DNA of 64,000 bases from the NCBI RefSeq assembly GCF_000153185.1, contig NZ_CH724154.1, forward strand, positions 125,736 through 189,735, read 5' to 3'. This DNA is from Reinekea blandensis MED297 (GTDB lineage Bacteria > Pseudomonadota > Gammaproteobacteria > Pseudomonadales > Natronospirillaceae). The notes beneath the pieces were generated by a model, which ran no database searches, was not told where the DNA came from, and worked only from the letters and a program-made list of their open reading frames with translations. The position numbers and the translations under genes are program-made. Shown piece by piece: positions 1-8,569 of the stretch (the first letter of the stretch is position 1; each line of letters starts with the position of its first letter).

Positions 1-592
1 CAGGGCGGTTCTGGGCGGTTTCACAGACCATCAGACTGACGGGCACCTCAATCTGACCGTCCAGCGTGATGACCGTTGAGGCCATCACGCGGCCGCTAAA
101 CATACGTCGATAGTAATTAACCAAACGATCATTGAAGTACAGCACAAAGGCATCGGCATCCAACTGTTGAACCATATGCAAAAACAAGTTGGTCGACGTT
201 CTGCGCAACAATGCGGATTGATACCGGGGGGACATCATAAATCGCCAGCCGTTTGCCAACCGATGTTTGCGCCTCAGAAACACCAGATCCCGCTCGAAGT
301 GCCGTAACACCGGCATGCCCTCGTCACCGTCCCGGGTCACCGAAAAGCTGCCCGCCAGATGTCCACTTTTATGACGGATCAGAACGGTTCGTGTCTGGTG
401 ACTGTCGTCAAAGTTCGGGTCTCGAGCGACCTCCATAGCACGTTGCGGCGACACATCACCTTCAGCGGCCAGGTTCGCTGCCGCCAGTCGCTGGACGTCA
501 TACATGGTTTGTGATTCCTGAGCGGGATCGATGATCTGAAACTGGAAGTCTTGAAGAGTATTCGGAATAGAAGTGTTCACTAAAGTCGGCAC
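1..592 (-). CDS. GNAT-like (FeeM-type) acyltransferase, C-terminus cut by window edge
   Basis: About 197 codons are visible and the gene runs off the left edge. I chose the GTG at 592 because a GGAG-type ribosome site sits 7 nt upstream; GTG 577 and ATG 505 are in-frame alternatives. No signal peptide is visible. The middle has charged residues followed by a helix-rich part with the pattern RFMMSPRYQS and FNDRLVNYYRRMF, which resembles the acyl-CoA or acyl-ACP binding half of GNAT enzymes such as N-acyl amino acid synthases. This is fold-level resemblance only; the substrate is unknown and a plain hypothetical protein remains possible. It is transcribed away from pfkA. Confidence 0.45.
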   Translation of the reverse strand, partial: MPTLVNTSIPNTLQDFQFQIIDPAQESQTMYDVQRLAAANLAAEGDVSPQRAMEVARDPNFDDSHQTRTVLIRHKSGHLAGSFSVTRDGDEGMPVLRHFERDLVFLRRKHRLANGWRFMMSPRYQSALLRRTSTNLFLHMVQQLDADAFVLYFNDRLVNYYRRMFSGRVMASTVITLDGQIEVPVSLMVCETAQNRP

Positions 593-894
593 AGGCTTTT
601 CTCCATTGGTTAGCTTCGTCAAAACTAGCCAGAAATTTGCGACGCATTGATCAAAAAAGCGTCAAAATCACTAACCAATCACAAAATTTAAGCTTTCCGG
701 AAGTTTTTTTTGACAGGCATCACCGACTGACAGCTGTTCGGTTTTTCGCCCGGCAGGCTACCCTTCAAAATCGCGCCTGCCGGCCTGATTTCAGAGCGAT
801 TTCGTAAGTAATTTTCATCCAGACCGTGATTAGCCTGTTAAATAGCAAGCAAGCCCTCTAAAATGTCGTAAAGTTTCGGTTTTCAGCTGGCTCG

Positions 895-911
895 CTGTAA
901 CTTAGTTACAG
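895..911. promoter_or_regulatory. Perfect 7-bp inverted repeat CTGTAAC-TTA-GTTACAG, HexR-like operator
   Basis: The sequence shows a perfect palindrome directly abutting the FNR-type box of pfkA. Its core TGTAA-N5-TTACA resembles the published HexR operator of proteobacterial central carbon metabolism (TGTAATTnnATTACA type), matching the outer bases but not the centre. The same core recurs before pflA at 7513-7527. The regulator assignment is inference. Confidence 0.5.
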
Positions 912-925
912 TTAATCGAGATCAA
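912..925 (+). promoter_or_regulatory. FNR/ANR-type box TTAATcgagATCAA before pfkA
   Basis: It matches 9 of 10 conserved bases of TTGAT-N4-ATCAA. Its centre at 918.5 lies about 41.5 bp before a transcription start predicted near 960 from the -10 element, the spacing of a class II FNR-activated promoter. This predicts oxygen control of phosphofructokinase. Confidence 0.6.
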
Positions 926-946
926 ATTGGTCTCAGCCACATGAAC

Positions 947-952
947 TACAAT
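947..952 (+). promoter_or_regulatory. Predicted -10 element TACAAT of pfkA
   Basis: Five of six bases match TATAAT. A start near 959-960 would give a roughly 26-nt leader containing the AGAGGTGGG ribosome site. It therefore argues against an upstream start codon at 941. Confidence 0.5.
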
Positions 953-985
953 GCGAGACAATTAACATTGAGAGGTGGGTTCAAC

Positions 986-1948
986 ATGATTCAGAAGATT
1001 GGTGTTCTGACCAGTGGTGGCGACGCGCCAGGCATGAATGCCGCAGTTCGCGCCGTTGTGCGTACAGCACTGTCCAGAGACATTGAGGTGTATGGCATCT
1101 ATGACGGCTATCTCGGCCTTCATCAGAATCGCATCAAAAAGCTTGAACGTCATGACGTGTCCGACAAGGTCAACCGCGGCGGTACCTTTTTAGGCTCAGC
1201 ACGATTCCCTGAATTTAAAGAAGAGTCCGTGCGTCAGGTTGCCATTGAAAACCTGAAAAAACACGGCATCGAAGCGCTGGTCGTGGTTGGCGGTGACGGC
1301 TCCTACATGGGTGCCAAAAAACTGACCGAAATGGGTTTCCCTTGTATCGGTTTGCCGGGCACCATCGATAATGACATCGCCGGTACGGACTATACCATTG
1401 GCTTCCACACCGCTTTAAACACCGTGTTGGATGCAATTGACCGCCTGCGTGATACCTGTTCTTCACACAATCGAATTTCGGTCGTCGAAATCATGGGTCG
1501 TTACTGTGGCGATCTGACTATGATGGCGGCTCTGGGTGGCGGTGCTGAGTACACCATTGTTCCTGAAAAAGGGTTCGATGAAGCTGAGCTGGTACAAACC
1601 ATCGGTAAAGCGGTCGAAAACGGTAAGAAACATGCCATTATCGCCATTACTGAGCACGTCACTGACGTTAACTCACTGGCGAAAATGATTGAAGACCGCA
1701 CCGGTCTCGAAACCCGCGCCACCATTCTTGGTCACACCCAAAGAGGCGGTGCACCGGTGGCCTTTGACCGCGTACTGGCCAGTGAAATGGGTGCCTTTGC
1801 CGTTCAACTGCTGGAGCAGGGCGAAGGCGGTCGCTGCGTCGGTGTTCAAAGTAACAAACTGGTGCATCACGACATCATTGATGCCATCGAGAACATGTCA
1901 CGACCGTTCAATCAGAACATTTACGAGCTGACGAAAACGCTTGCCTAA
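986..1948 (+). CDS. pfkA: ATP-dependent 6-phosphofructokinase
   Basis: This cytoplasmic enzyme phosphorylates fructose 6-phosphate to fructose 1,6-bisphosphate, the committed step of Embden-Meyerhof glycolysis. The 320-residue product has the same length as E. coli PfkA and is closely similar along its whole length: the GGDAPGMNA nucleotide loop at residues 11-19, GGDGSYMGA near 102-110 and PGTIDND at 124-130 with the catalytic Asp128. I chose ATG 986 because AGAGGTGGG lies 7 nt upstream and the predicted promoter lies between it and an upstream in-frame ATG at 941. Possession of PfkA is notable because many marine gammaproteobacteria rely on the Entner-Doudoroff route. A hairpin follows the stop. 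Identity is very secure. Confidence 0.98.
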   Translation: MIQKIGVLTSGGDAPGMNAAVRAVVRTALSRDIEVYGIYDGYLGLHQNRIKKLERHDVSDKVNRGGTFLGSARFPEFKEESVRQVAIENLKKHGIEALVVVGGDGSYMGAKKLTEMGFPCIGLPGTIDNDIAGTDYTIGFHTALNTVLDAIDRLRDTCSSHNRISVVEIMGRYCGDLTMMAALGGGAEYTIVPEKGFDEAELVQTIGKAVENGKKHAIIAITEHVTDVNSLAKMIEDRTGLETRATILGHTQRGGAPVAFDRVLASEMGAFAVQLLEQGEGGRCVGVQSNKLVHHDIIDAIENMSRPFNQNIYELTKTLA

Positions 1949-1955
1949 TGTCTCC

Positions 1956-1977
1956 GCCGTCGACCTCGGTCGACGGC
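1956..1977 (+). terminator. Hairpin after pfkA
   Basis: A perfect 10-bp inverted repeat (GCCGTCGACC / GGTCGACGGC) with a 2-nt centre starts 8 nt after the stop. The following stretch is only moderately T-rich, so termination may be partial. Confidence 0.6.
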
Positions 1978-2254
1978 CTGTTCCTTTCCAATCAATCAGT
2001 CACTGACTTTCTCCATCTCATTTCGAATCATCAACGTCGATATTTGCAATCCGACAATCGATCTGCATAATTCCCGCCCGTCACCTTCTTACGACCCTTC
2101 TGATTTTTTTCGTCTAAAAACTCAATTTTTCAGACAAAAACATCATCAAAATTCAGCGTAATTTCGCCATAAAAAAGTGTTCGCTGCACAGCGTAAATTC
2201 GTCGAGTTAGAACGAAGAAAATCTGGAATAAAATACCCCGAAGACGGTTTTAAG

Positions 2255-2268
2255 TTGACCCATATCAA
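2255..2268 (+). promoter_or_regulatory. Distal FNR-type box TTGACccatATCAA before pflB
   Basis: Nine of ten conserved bases match TTGAT-N4-ATCAA. The GATAAT hexamer at 2290-2295 is a good -10 and places a start near 2302, so the box centre (2261.5) is at about -41. That is class II FNR geometry. Confidence 0.65.
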
Positions 2269-2289
2269 GAGACTATACACTTACAAGAC

Positions 2290-2295
2290 GATAAT
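2290..2295 (+). promoter_or_regulatory. Predicted -10 element GATAAT of the distal pflB promoter
   Basis: Five of six bases match TATAAT, at the right distance downstream of the FNR-type box at 2255-2268. Confidence 0.5.
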
Positions 2296-2393
2296 ACTCT
2301 CAAACAGATTTTCGGAGGTGGTTGAACGCGTTTCAACACAAGAAAAGCCGCGCTAAATCAATCATTTATTCAGGTTACGCAGCGGCCGTTCTC

Positions 2394-2407
2394 TTGATAC
2401 AAATCAA
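2394..2407 (+). promoter_or_regulatory. Proximal FNR box TTGATacaaATCAA before pflB, perfect consensus
   Basis: All ten conserved bases of the FNR/ANR palindrome are present. No -10 at the ideal distance is convincing; weak candidates are TAGTCT at 2429 and an extended TG-G-TATCAC at 2434-2442. It may serve a second start or act from upstream. Confidence 0.75.
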
Positions 2408-2653
2408 CGTGTTGAGCGCAGAATGAGGTAGTCTGGTATCACTCTCTCCGGTATGGGTAAAACCATTAGCCACCGGTTTTCGGGGGGAAGCGATATCTCA
2501 GGTTGTGTTGGCCTTTAAGTCTTGTGCCGAATCTCCAGTCGTTCGCAGGACATCGCTTAACCCCGACCCTTTTTTCCTATCTCATCTCGACCGCTTTCAA
2601 AACCATCTACAATTCATTTTAAATTTTTCAAAAACGAAGCGGAGTTTAACTCT

Positions 2654-4921
2654 ATGTATAAAGAAAAAGCTGGTGACACCATTCAGGCGAAAGCAGATCC
2701 ATGGGCAGGTTTTACAACCGGCGCCTGGACTGAAACTGTTGATGTCCGCGATTTCATCCAGAAGAACTACACCCCTTATGAAGGTGATGCTACTTTCCTG
2801 GCTGATGCAACGGCCCGTACAAAAGAAGTTTGGGCAAAAGTCCTTGAGCTGATGAAAGAAGAGCAGCGTCTGCAAGGTCCTCTGGATTTTGACACCGACC
2901 TGCCGAGCACCATCACCTCTCACCCGGCCGGTTACATCGATCAAGACCTCGAGCGCATCGTGGGTCTGCAAACCGATAAGCCACTCAAGCGCGGTATGAT
3001 TCCAAACGGTGGCATCCGTATGGTTGAAGCGTCTTGTGAAGCTTATGGCCGTGAACTGGATCCAACGGTTAACAAGATTTTCAGCGAGTACCGTAAAACT
3101 CACAATGCCGGCGTTTTCGATGCTTATACGCCTGACATGCTGAAGTGCCGAAAAGCTGGTGTTATTACCGGCCTGCCAGATGCATACGGTCGTGGTCGTA
3201 TCATTGGTGACTACCGTCGAGTCGCTCTGTACGGTGTGGATCGTCTGATCGAAGACAAAAAAGCACAGAAAGCGTCATTGAACAACGAAGTGATGAGCGA
3301 AGACGTGATTCGTCTGCGCGAAGAAATCTCTGAACAGATCCGTGCACTGCAAGATCTGGTTACCATGGCGGCGAGCTACGGTTTCGACATCACCAAACCG
3401 GCTCAAAACACCGTTGAAGCGGTTCAGTGGACTTACTTTGCTTACCTGGCTGCGGTTAAGAGCCAGAACGGCGCTGCCATGAGCTTTGGCCGCGTTTCAA
3501 CGTTCCTCGACATCTACGCCGAGCGTGACATGGCGGCTGGTGAGTTGACCGAAGAGCAAGCTCAAGAGCTGATCGACGACCTCGTGATCAAACTGCGTAT
3601 GGTTCGCTTCCTGCGGACGCCTGACTACGATGCACTGTTCTCTGGTGATCCAACCTGGGTGACTGAGTCTATCGGTGGTATGGGTGAAGACGGTCGTTCA
3701 CTGGTCACTAAGAGCAGCTTCCGTATTCTGAACACGCTGTACACTCTGGGTGCGGCGCCTGAGCCAAACCTGACCGTACTGTGGTCTGAAAAACTGCCAC
3801 AAGGCTTCAAAGACTTCTGTTCAAAAGTGTCCATCGACACCAGCTCGATTCAGTATGAAAACGATGATCTGATGATCGGCAAGTTCGGTGACGACTACGG
3901 CATCGCCTGCTGTGTATCGGCCATGCGCATCGGTAAGCAAATGCAGTTCTTCGGTGCTCGCTGTAACCTGGCGAAAACCATGCTGTACGGTATCAACGGT
4001 GGTATGGACGAGAAGATCGGCCTGCAGGTTGGTCCTAAGAAAGACGTTCTGGCCGACGAGTACCTTGACTTCGACACCGTCTGGGAACGTTTCGACGAAT
4101 ACATGCAGTGGGTCTCTGGCATTTACGTTAACTCACTGAATGTCATTCACTACATGCACGATAAGTACTCCTATGAAGCGGCTCAGATGGCGCTGCACGA
4201 TCGGGATGTTTATCGCACCATGGCGTGTGGTATTGCCGGACTGTCAGTTGTTGCTGACTCACTGAGCGCAATTAAGTACGCGAAAGTGAAAGCCATTCGT
4301 AACGAAGACGGCTACGTAGTCGATTTCGAAACCGAAGGCGATTATCCGAAGTTTGGTAACAACGACGACCGCGTAGATGAAATGGCGCAGAAGATCGTGT
4401 CTCGTTTCATGGACCTGGTCCGCGAAACGCCAACTTACCGCAATGCAACGCCAACTCAGTCAATTCTGACCATTACCTCCAACGTGGTTTATGGTAAGAA
4501 AACCGGTAATACTCCGGACGGTCGTAAAGCCGGCGAGCCGTTTGCACCGGGTGCGAACCCAATGCACGGCCGTGACGAAAACGGTGCCCTGGCCTCTCTG
4601 TTGAGTGTCGCTAAACTGCCATATGACGATGCAGAAGACGGTATTTCTTACACCATGTCTCTGGTCCCGGATTCTCTGGGTAAAAACGAAGATGGCAAGG
4701 TGAAGAACTTAACCGGCATGCTCGATGGTTACTTCGGCTCCTCCGGTCACCACATTAACGTGAACGTGTTGAACCGTGAAATGCTGCAGGATGCGATGGA
4801 ACATCCGGAAGAGTATCCACAGCTGACCATCCGGGTTTCCGGATACGCGGTGAACTTCGTGAAACTGACTCGCGAACAGCAGATGGATGTCATCAGCCGA
4901 ACGTTCCACAGTCAGGTTTAA
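2654..4921 (+). CDS. pflB: Formate C-acetyltransferase (pyruvate formate-lyase)
   Basis: This glycyl radical enzyme cleaves pyruvate with CoA to acetyl-CoA and formate during anaerobic growth. The 755-residue product aligns with E. coli PflB almost end to end (for example [15 protein letters not shown] near the N-terminus). The adjacent active-site cysteines are Cys419 and Cys420 in IACCVS, and the radical glycine is Gly730 in RVSGYAV near the C-terminus. The start has GGAG 9 nt upstream. Expression should be anaerobic, from the two FNR-type boxes upstream. Its activase pflA lies downstream, but a c-di-GMP phosphodiesterase gene and a strong terminator separate the two. No focA formate channel is adjacent, unlike in enterics. 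Confidence 0.98.
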   Translation: MYKEKAGDTIQAKADPWAGFTTGAWTETVDVRDFIQKNYTPYEGDATFLADATARTKEVWAKVLELMKEEQRLQGPLDFDTDLPSTITSHPAGYIDQDLERIVGLQTDKPLKRGMIPNGGIRMVEASCEAYGRELDPTVNKIFSEYRKTHNAGVFDAYTPDMLKCRKAGVITGLPDAYGRGRIIGDYRRVALYGVDRLIEDKKAQKASLNNEVMSEDVIRLREEISEQIRALQDLVTMAASYGFDITKPAQNTVEAVQWTYFAYLAAVKSQNGAAMSFGRVSTFLDIYAERDMAAGELTEEQAQELIDDLVIKLRMVRFLRTPDYDALFSGDPTWVTESIGGMGEDGRSLVTKSSFRILNTLYTLGAAPEPNLTVLWSEKLPQGFKDFCSKVSIDTSSIQYENDDLMIGKFGDDYGIACCVSAMRIGKQMQFFGARCNLAKTMLYGINGGMDEKIGLQVGPKKDVLADEYLDFDTVWERFDEYMQWVSGIYVNSLNVIHYMHDKYSYEAAQMALHDRDVYRTMACGIAGLSVVADSLSAIKYAKVKAIRNEDGYVVDFETEGDYPKFGNNDDRVDEMAQKIVSRFMDLVRETPTYRNATPTQSILTITSNVVYGKKTGNTPDGRKAGEPFAPGANPMHGRDENGALASLLSVAKLPYDDAEDGISYTMSLVPDSLGKNEDGKVKNLTGMLDGYFGSSGHHINVNVLNREMLQDAMEHPEEYPQLTIRVSGYAVNFVKLTREQQMDVISRTFHSQV

Positions 4922-4944
4922 CTCATCGTTCAATGAACGAACAT

Positions 4945-4971
4945 AAAGGGCGCTTCGGCGCCCTTTTTTTT
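4945..4971 (+). terminator. Strong rho-independent terminator of pflB
   Basis: A perfect 9-bp stem (AAAGGGCGC / GCGCCCTTT) closed by a TTCG tetraloop is followed by a T-run. It lies 24 nt after the pflB stop and should isolate pflB from the downstream gene. Confidence 0.92.
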
Positions 4972-5047
4972 GCCAATGGTATTACAGACAGATGGACAGA
5001 ATGATCTATGCTGTAGGTTTCAACCACCGCGGATTGCTCAGCCTACA

Positions 5048-7492
5048 ATGTCGTCATCGACCCAGTCACATCACAAACCCCGCCTGCTCACCTGGCTTCG
5101 TTGGGCTGTTGTTCTGACAACACTTGTGGTGCTGTTGTTTGTCGGCCATCTTCTCGACCTAACCCAGCAAAAAAGCGAGTTTGAGCATTACAGCACGCAG
5201 CTGAACGCCGAAGTGACGTCATTACAGTTGCAATTGATCCAACAGCTGCGCCCTCTGGATGAACGCTATCGTCCCCTCTTATACCCCGAAGACCTTGCCG
5301 CTGACCTCCCCCCGGAGTTTTCAGTGCAGAATATCCGGGTGGCCTATCAGGATGGGACCTACCGGCAGTTAAACCGCGGCAACCCTCATCAGCAATACCG
5401 GGTTACCTTTGACGATACCGACGCCGTCTCTGCGACCATCCTGTTAACCCAGGATCGCATCTGGCAAACCTATTTCCTCGCTGGACTGGAACAGGACATT
5501 CTGCTCTGGCCGAACAAGGAAGCCCCCGACCTGTTTACCATCAGCTTATTTCTACCGGACAGTCGGCAACTTATCCTGCTCGATCTGGGCTGGCAGAGCC
5601 TGTTACCTGACAGCGCATTCGACGCCGTTGCATTGCAGTTTGATGATCAGGCTCCGATCCAGCTCAACGGCACCGTTGCAAATTCAGTATTGGAATCATC
5701 CAACCCACTCACGACTCATTGGCAAGTCCGCCAGATGCCAACGAAAGCTTACTGGGCGCTGGTTTTACCCTTGGTTGGGTTATCCCTGGTTGCCGTCGTG
5801 TTAATCCGTTTCTATCAATTGCATCAACGAGTCGAAGAACACAAGATCGACCAGCAGGAAAAGCTCTTTGACCACCTGAGCGACGAATTTAACCTGTTAA
5901 TGTTGGTGACAGATACCGACGGTACTGTTGTCTGGAAGCGCGGACAACTGTCCGCAGATCTAAAAGAACTCCGCTTACGTGAAGGCGACTCACTCCGTCA
6001 GGCCTGGAAGCACGCGCCGAAAGCGCTCACCTACTTCCAACACACTGTGAGTGGCGAAACCCGCAGCTTTGAAATTGAAATCGATTATTTCCGGTTACAG
6101 GTTCACCAATGGCCGAACCTTTCGCCTCAGGGACATATTACCGGTCTGACGCTGAGTATTCAGGACATTACCGAACAGCGGCTGCTGGAAGAGCAAATCC
6201 GCCATGAGCAACATCACGACGCGCTGACGGGTCTGCCCAATCGGCAACTGTTTCAGGAACAACTCCATCATGAGCTGCATCGCTGTCGCCGACGCGAAGA
6301 AAACCTGGCTGTCGTTGCCCTGGAGGTGAGTGGTATCGGACAAATCAACAGCGTGCATGGCGATGCTTTCAGTGATCAGCTGCTGCGCCGGATTGCCGGT
6401 GAGCTTACCAAAGCGCTGCGTGAGGAAGATTCACTCTGTCGTTATTCCAATGATGAGTTTTTAATGGTCATCAGTGATTTTCAGACGCCCGAAGCTCTGC
6501 ACGCACTGGCAAAACGGCTCATCAAACTGGCCTCTACCCGTTACCAGATTGATGATCATTACGTCGCCTTATATGCCAATGTTGGTATTGCCACCTTTCC
6601 CTCTGACGCGCGTGACGAAGGCAGCCTGATTACCTGCGCCATTACGGCGATGCGTCATGCCCGGCAAACCGGTCGCAACACGCTGGATTATTTTTCCGAA
6701 GAAAGCGCTCGGCGCGCTCAGGAAAAATGGCACCTGGAGCGACAAATGACCGAAGCCCTTGCCGCTCACGACTTTCAACTGCATTACCAACCCATTTTTG
6801 ATCTGGACAGTAACCGTTGCATTGCCGCCGAAGCGTTACTGCGCTGGCCATCGACACAGCTTGCTCCGGACCAGTTCATACCGGTGGCTGAAGAAACCGG
6901 CTTGATTCACCCGATGGGCAACTGGATTCTCAGTACCGCGGTACGACAATGGGCACAATGGCATGACGAAGGCCGGGAGCTGACGTACCTGTCTGTCAAC
7001 ATCAGCGTACTGCAGCTTCAACAACCAGGCTTTATAGATCAGGCGATTTCCCTGACCAAACAGTATCACCTGCCGCCGGGCCGACTGGTTCTGGAAATTA
7101 CCGAATCAATCCTGCTGCAAACGTCGCCGAACGTTCTGAGCCAGATTAACCGACTGCGGCAGGCAGGTTATCGGCTTGCGATCGATGACTTCGGAACCGG
7201 ATTTTCATCTCTGAACTATCTGAAACAGTTGCCAATAGACTACCTCAAAGTCGACCGGAGCTTCGTCGAGGGTATCATTGAAAACAATCAGGACTCCGCC
7301 ATTTACCGTGCCATTGTCGACATGGCGATGGCGATGGACATCGAAATCGTGGCGGAAGGCGTTGAAACCCCGCAACAAATGCTCTGGTTAAAGCAACAGG
7401 GCGTGACCTTTGCTCAGGGTTATTTCTACACTCAGGCCCTGCCACCAGAAAAGTTTACCCTGTACCTGAATGCTCAATCTGAAGCGCGCTGA
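5048..7492 (+). CDS. Membrane GGDEF-EAL protein, probable c-di-GMP phosphodiesterase
   Basis: The 814-residue product has a membrane segment at about 13-36, a roughly 200-residue periplasmic sensor region, a second membrane segment near 234-256, a PAS-like stretch, then GGDEF and EAL domains. The GGDEF signature is degenerate (SNDEF near 466-470), so cyclase activity is unlikely. The EAL domain keeps EALLRW near 595, EITES, DDFGTG near 713, LKVDRSF and AEGVET, so hydrolysis of c-di-GMP is expected. ATG 5048 is chosen for the topology; its ribosome site is weak, and an in-frame ATG at 4976 is possible but lies at the pflB terminator. It sits between pflB and pflA. The ligand of the sensor is unknown. 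Confidence 0.9.
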   Translation: MSSSTQSHHKPRLLTWLRWAVVLTTLVVLLFVGHLLDLTQQKSEFEHYSTQLNAEVTSLQLQLIQQLRPLDERYRPLLYPEDLAADLPPEFSVQNIRVAYQDGTYRQLNRGNPHQQYRVTFDDTDAVSATILLTQDRIWQTYFLAGLEQDILLWPNKEAPDLFTISLFLPDSRQLILLDLGWQSLLPDSAFDAVALQFDDQAPIQLNGTVANSVLESSNPLTTHWQVRQMPTKAYWALVLPLVGLSLVAVVLIRFYQLHQRVEEHKIDQQEKLFDHLSDEFNLLMLVTDTDGTVVWKRGQLSADLKELRLREGDSLRQAWKHAPKALTYFQHTVSGETRSFEIEIDYFRLQVHQWPNLSPQGHITGLTLSIQDITEQRLLEEQIRHEQHHDALTGLPNRQLFQEQLHHELHRCRRREENLAVVALEVSGIGQINSVHGDAFSDQLLRRIAGELTKALREEDSLCRYSNDEFLMVISDFQTPEALHALAKRLIKLASTRYQIDDHYVALYANVGIATFPSDARDEGSLITCAITAMRHARQTGRNTLDYFSEESARRAQEKWHLERQMTEALAAHDFQLHYQPIFDLDSNRCIAAEALLRWPSTQLAPDQFIPVAEETGLIHPMGNWILSTAVRQWAQWHDEGRELTYLSVNISVLQLQQPGFIDQAISLTKQYHLPPGRLVLEITESILLQTSPNVLSQINRLRQAGYRLAIDDFGTGFSSLNYLKQLPIDYLKVDRSFVEGIIENNQDSAIYRAIVDMAMAMDIEIVAEGVETPQQMLWLKQQGVTFAQGYFYTQALPPEKFTLYLNAQSEAR

Positions 7493-7512
7493 TCTGGGGC
7501 AATACGTGAGCT

Positions 7513-7527
7513 TGTAATTTTGTTACA
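7513..7527. promoter_or_regulatory. TGTAA-TTTTG-TTACA palindrome, HexR-like operator before pflA
   Basis: Perfect 5-bp arms around a 5-bp centre, about 130 bp before the pflA start. It has the same core and spacing as the palindrome at 896-910 before pfkA. Its outer six bases on the left match the HexR consensus TGTAAT. Assignment to HexR is inference. Confidence 0.45.
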
Positions 7528-7654
7528 TTACGCCCTGTTAGGCGCAAGTGGTCTTTGATGAGGCTAAGCCACCCATCAAACAACAACGACCAACCTGCAG
7601 CCGGAGAACCCGGTCGCCAACTGCGCATCAACTTAAGCCTCGTTAAGGTATGTC

Positions 7655-8440
7655 ATGCAAGATCGAATTCCCGTACTGAACGTCCCCAAATACCACGCTG
7701 ATGAACTGCTCGGACGTATCCATTCGTTTGAGAGTTTTGGCACCGTGGACGGTCCGGGTACTCGTTTTGTTGTTTTTCTGCAGGGCTGCCTTTTCCGCTG
7801 TAAGTACTGTCATAACCGCGATACCTGGGATCTGGACGGCGGAGATCTCTACTCCGTAACCGATATGGTGGAAAAAATCCTGCCCTTTGCCCGCTTTATG
7901 GACGCCAGCGGCGGTGGTGTGACCGTGACGGGCGGCGAACCAGTGCTACAGGCACCTTATGTGGCCCTGCTGTTTGAAAAGCTTCAACAACACGGCATCC
8001 ACACCTGTCTGGACACCAATGGCTATGTCGGCGTGTACAGCGACGAAGTGCATCAAATGATCGATCACACCGATCTGGTCATGCTCGACATCAAGCACAT
8101 CGACGACCACAAACACCACTTACTGGTCGGTGTATCCAATCAGCGGACGCTGCGATTTGCCCGGCACCTTGCCGATATCGGCAAAAAAACCCGGGCGCGT
8201 TACGTCGTTGTGCCGGGTTACTCGGACGAGCCCGATGACGTTCATGCCCTGGCCCAGTTTCTGGCTCCGATGGAAAATATCGAGCACGTTGAGCTGCTGC
8301 CGTATCACAACCTGGGGACGCACAAATGGAAAGCGATGGGGCTGGAGTATCCGCTGGAAGGTCTGCAACCGCCGTCAACCGAATCGATGGACGAAATCGA
8401 GGGCATATTCCGCAGCTATGGCCTGGAAATTATCCGTTAA
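7655..8440 (+). CDS. pflA: Pyruvate formate-lyase activating enzyme (radical SAM)
   Basis: It uses a [4Fe-4S] cluster and S-adenosylmethionine to abstract hydrogen from the PflB glycine. The 261-residue product has the radical SAM cluster motif with Cys45, Cys49 and Cys52 (CLFRCKYC), preceded by the family-typical GRIHSFES and GTVDGPG. It carries about 15 more N-terminal residues than E. coli PflA. The start is supported by a TAAGG motif a few bases upstream; no other start fits better. It is transcribed separately from pflB. Identity is secure. Confidence 0.96.
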   Translation: MQDRIPVLNVPKYHADELLGRIHSFESFGTVDGPGTRFVVFLQGCLFRCKYCHNRDTWDLDGGDLYSVTDMVEKILPFARFMDASGGGVTVTGGEPVLQAPYVALLFEKLQQHGIHTCLDTNGYVGVYSDEVHQMIDHTDLVMLDIKHIDDHKHHLLVGVSNQRTLRFARHLADIGKKTRARYVVVPGYSDEPDDVHALAQFLAPMENIEHVELLPYHNLGTHKWKAMGLEYPLEGLQPPSTESMDEIEGIFRSYGLEIIR

Positions 8441-8569
8441 AACAGCGTAAAAAGATCAAGATCAGTGTTTCTTTCCTGAAAAGTCCGTAAAATCCCGCGC
8501 CTTTAAAATTACAGCAACGTTCAAAAATGGCCAAAGACGCCATTGAACCTTTCTTATTCAGGAGACGTC

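Larger units (their letters stand above)
593..985. other. 393-bp regulatory intergenic region before pfkA
   Basis: No credible gene is present. The left part holds the ribosome site and promoter of the minus-strand gene ending at position 1. The right part holds a 17-bp palindrome, an FNR-type box and a -10 element for pfkA, listed separately. The rest is AT-rich, with nothing else recognised. Confidence 0.7.
1949..2653. other. 705-bp regulatory intergenic region between pfkA and pflB
   Basis: No plausible gene on either strand. It contains the pfkA hairpin, an AT-rich imperfect inverted repeat at 2112-2134 (GTCT and AGAC arms with A- and T-runs), two FNR-type boxes at 2255 and 2394, and a GGAG ribosome site at 2641. 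Such a long leader with several anaerobic sites recalls the multi-promoter pfl region of E. coli. Confidence 0.7.

Noticed and set aside
941..985. Upstream in-frame ATG that would lengthen PfkA by 15 residues
   Set aside because: It has no ribosome site, overlaps the predicted -10 element, and the 320-residue form starting at 986 matches E. coli PfkA exactly in length.
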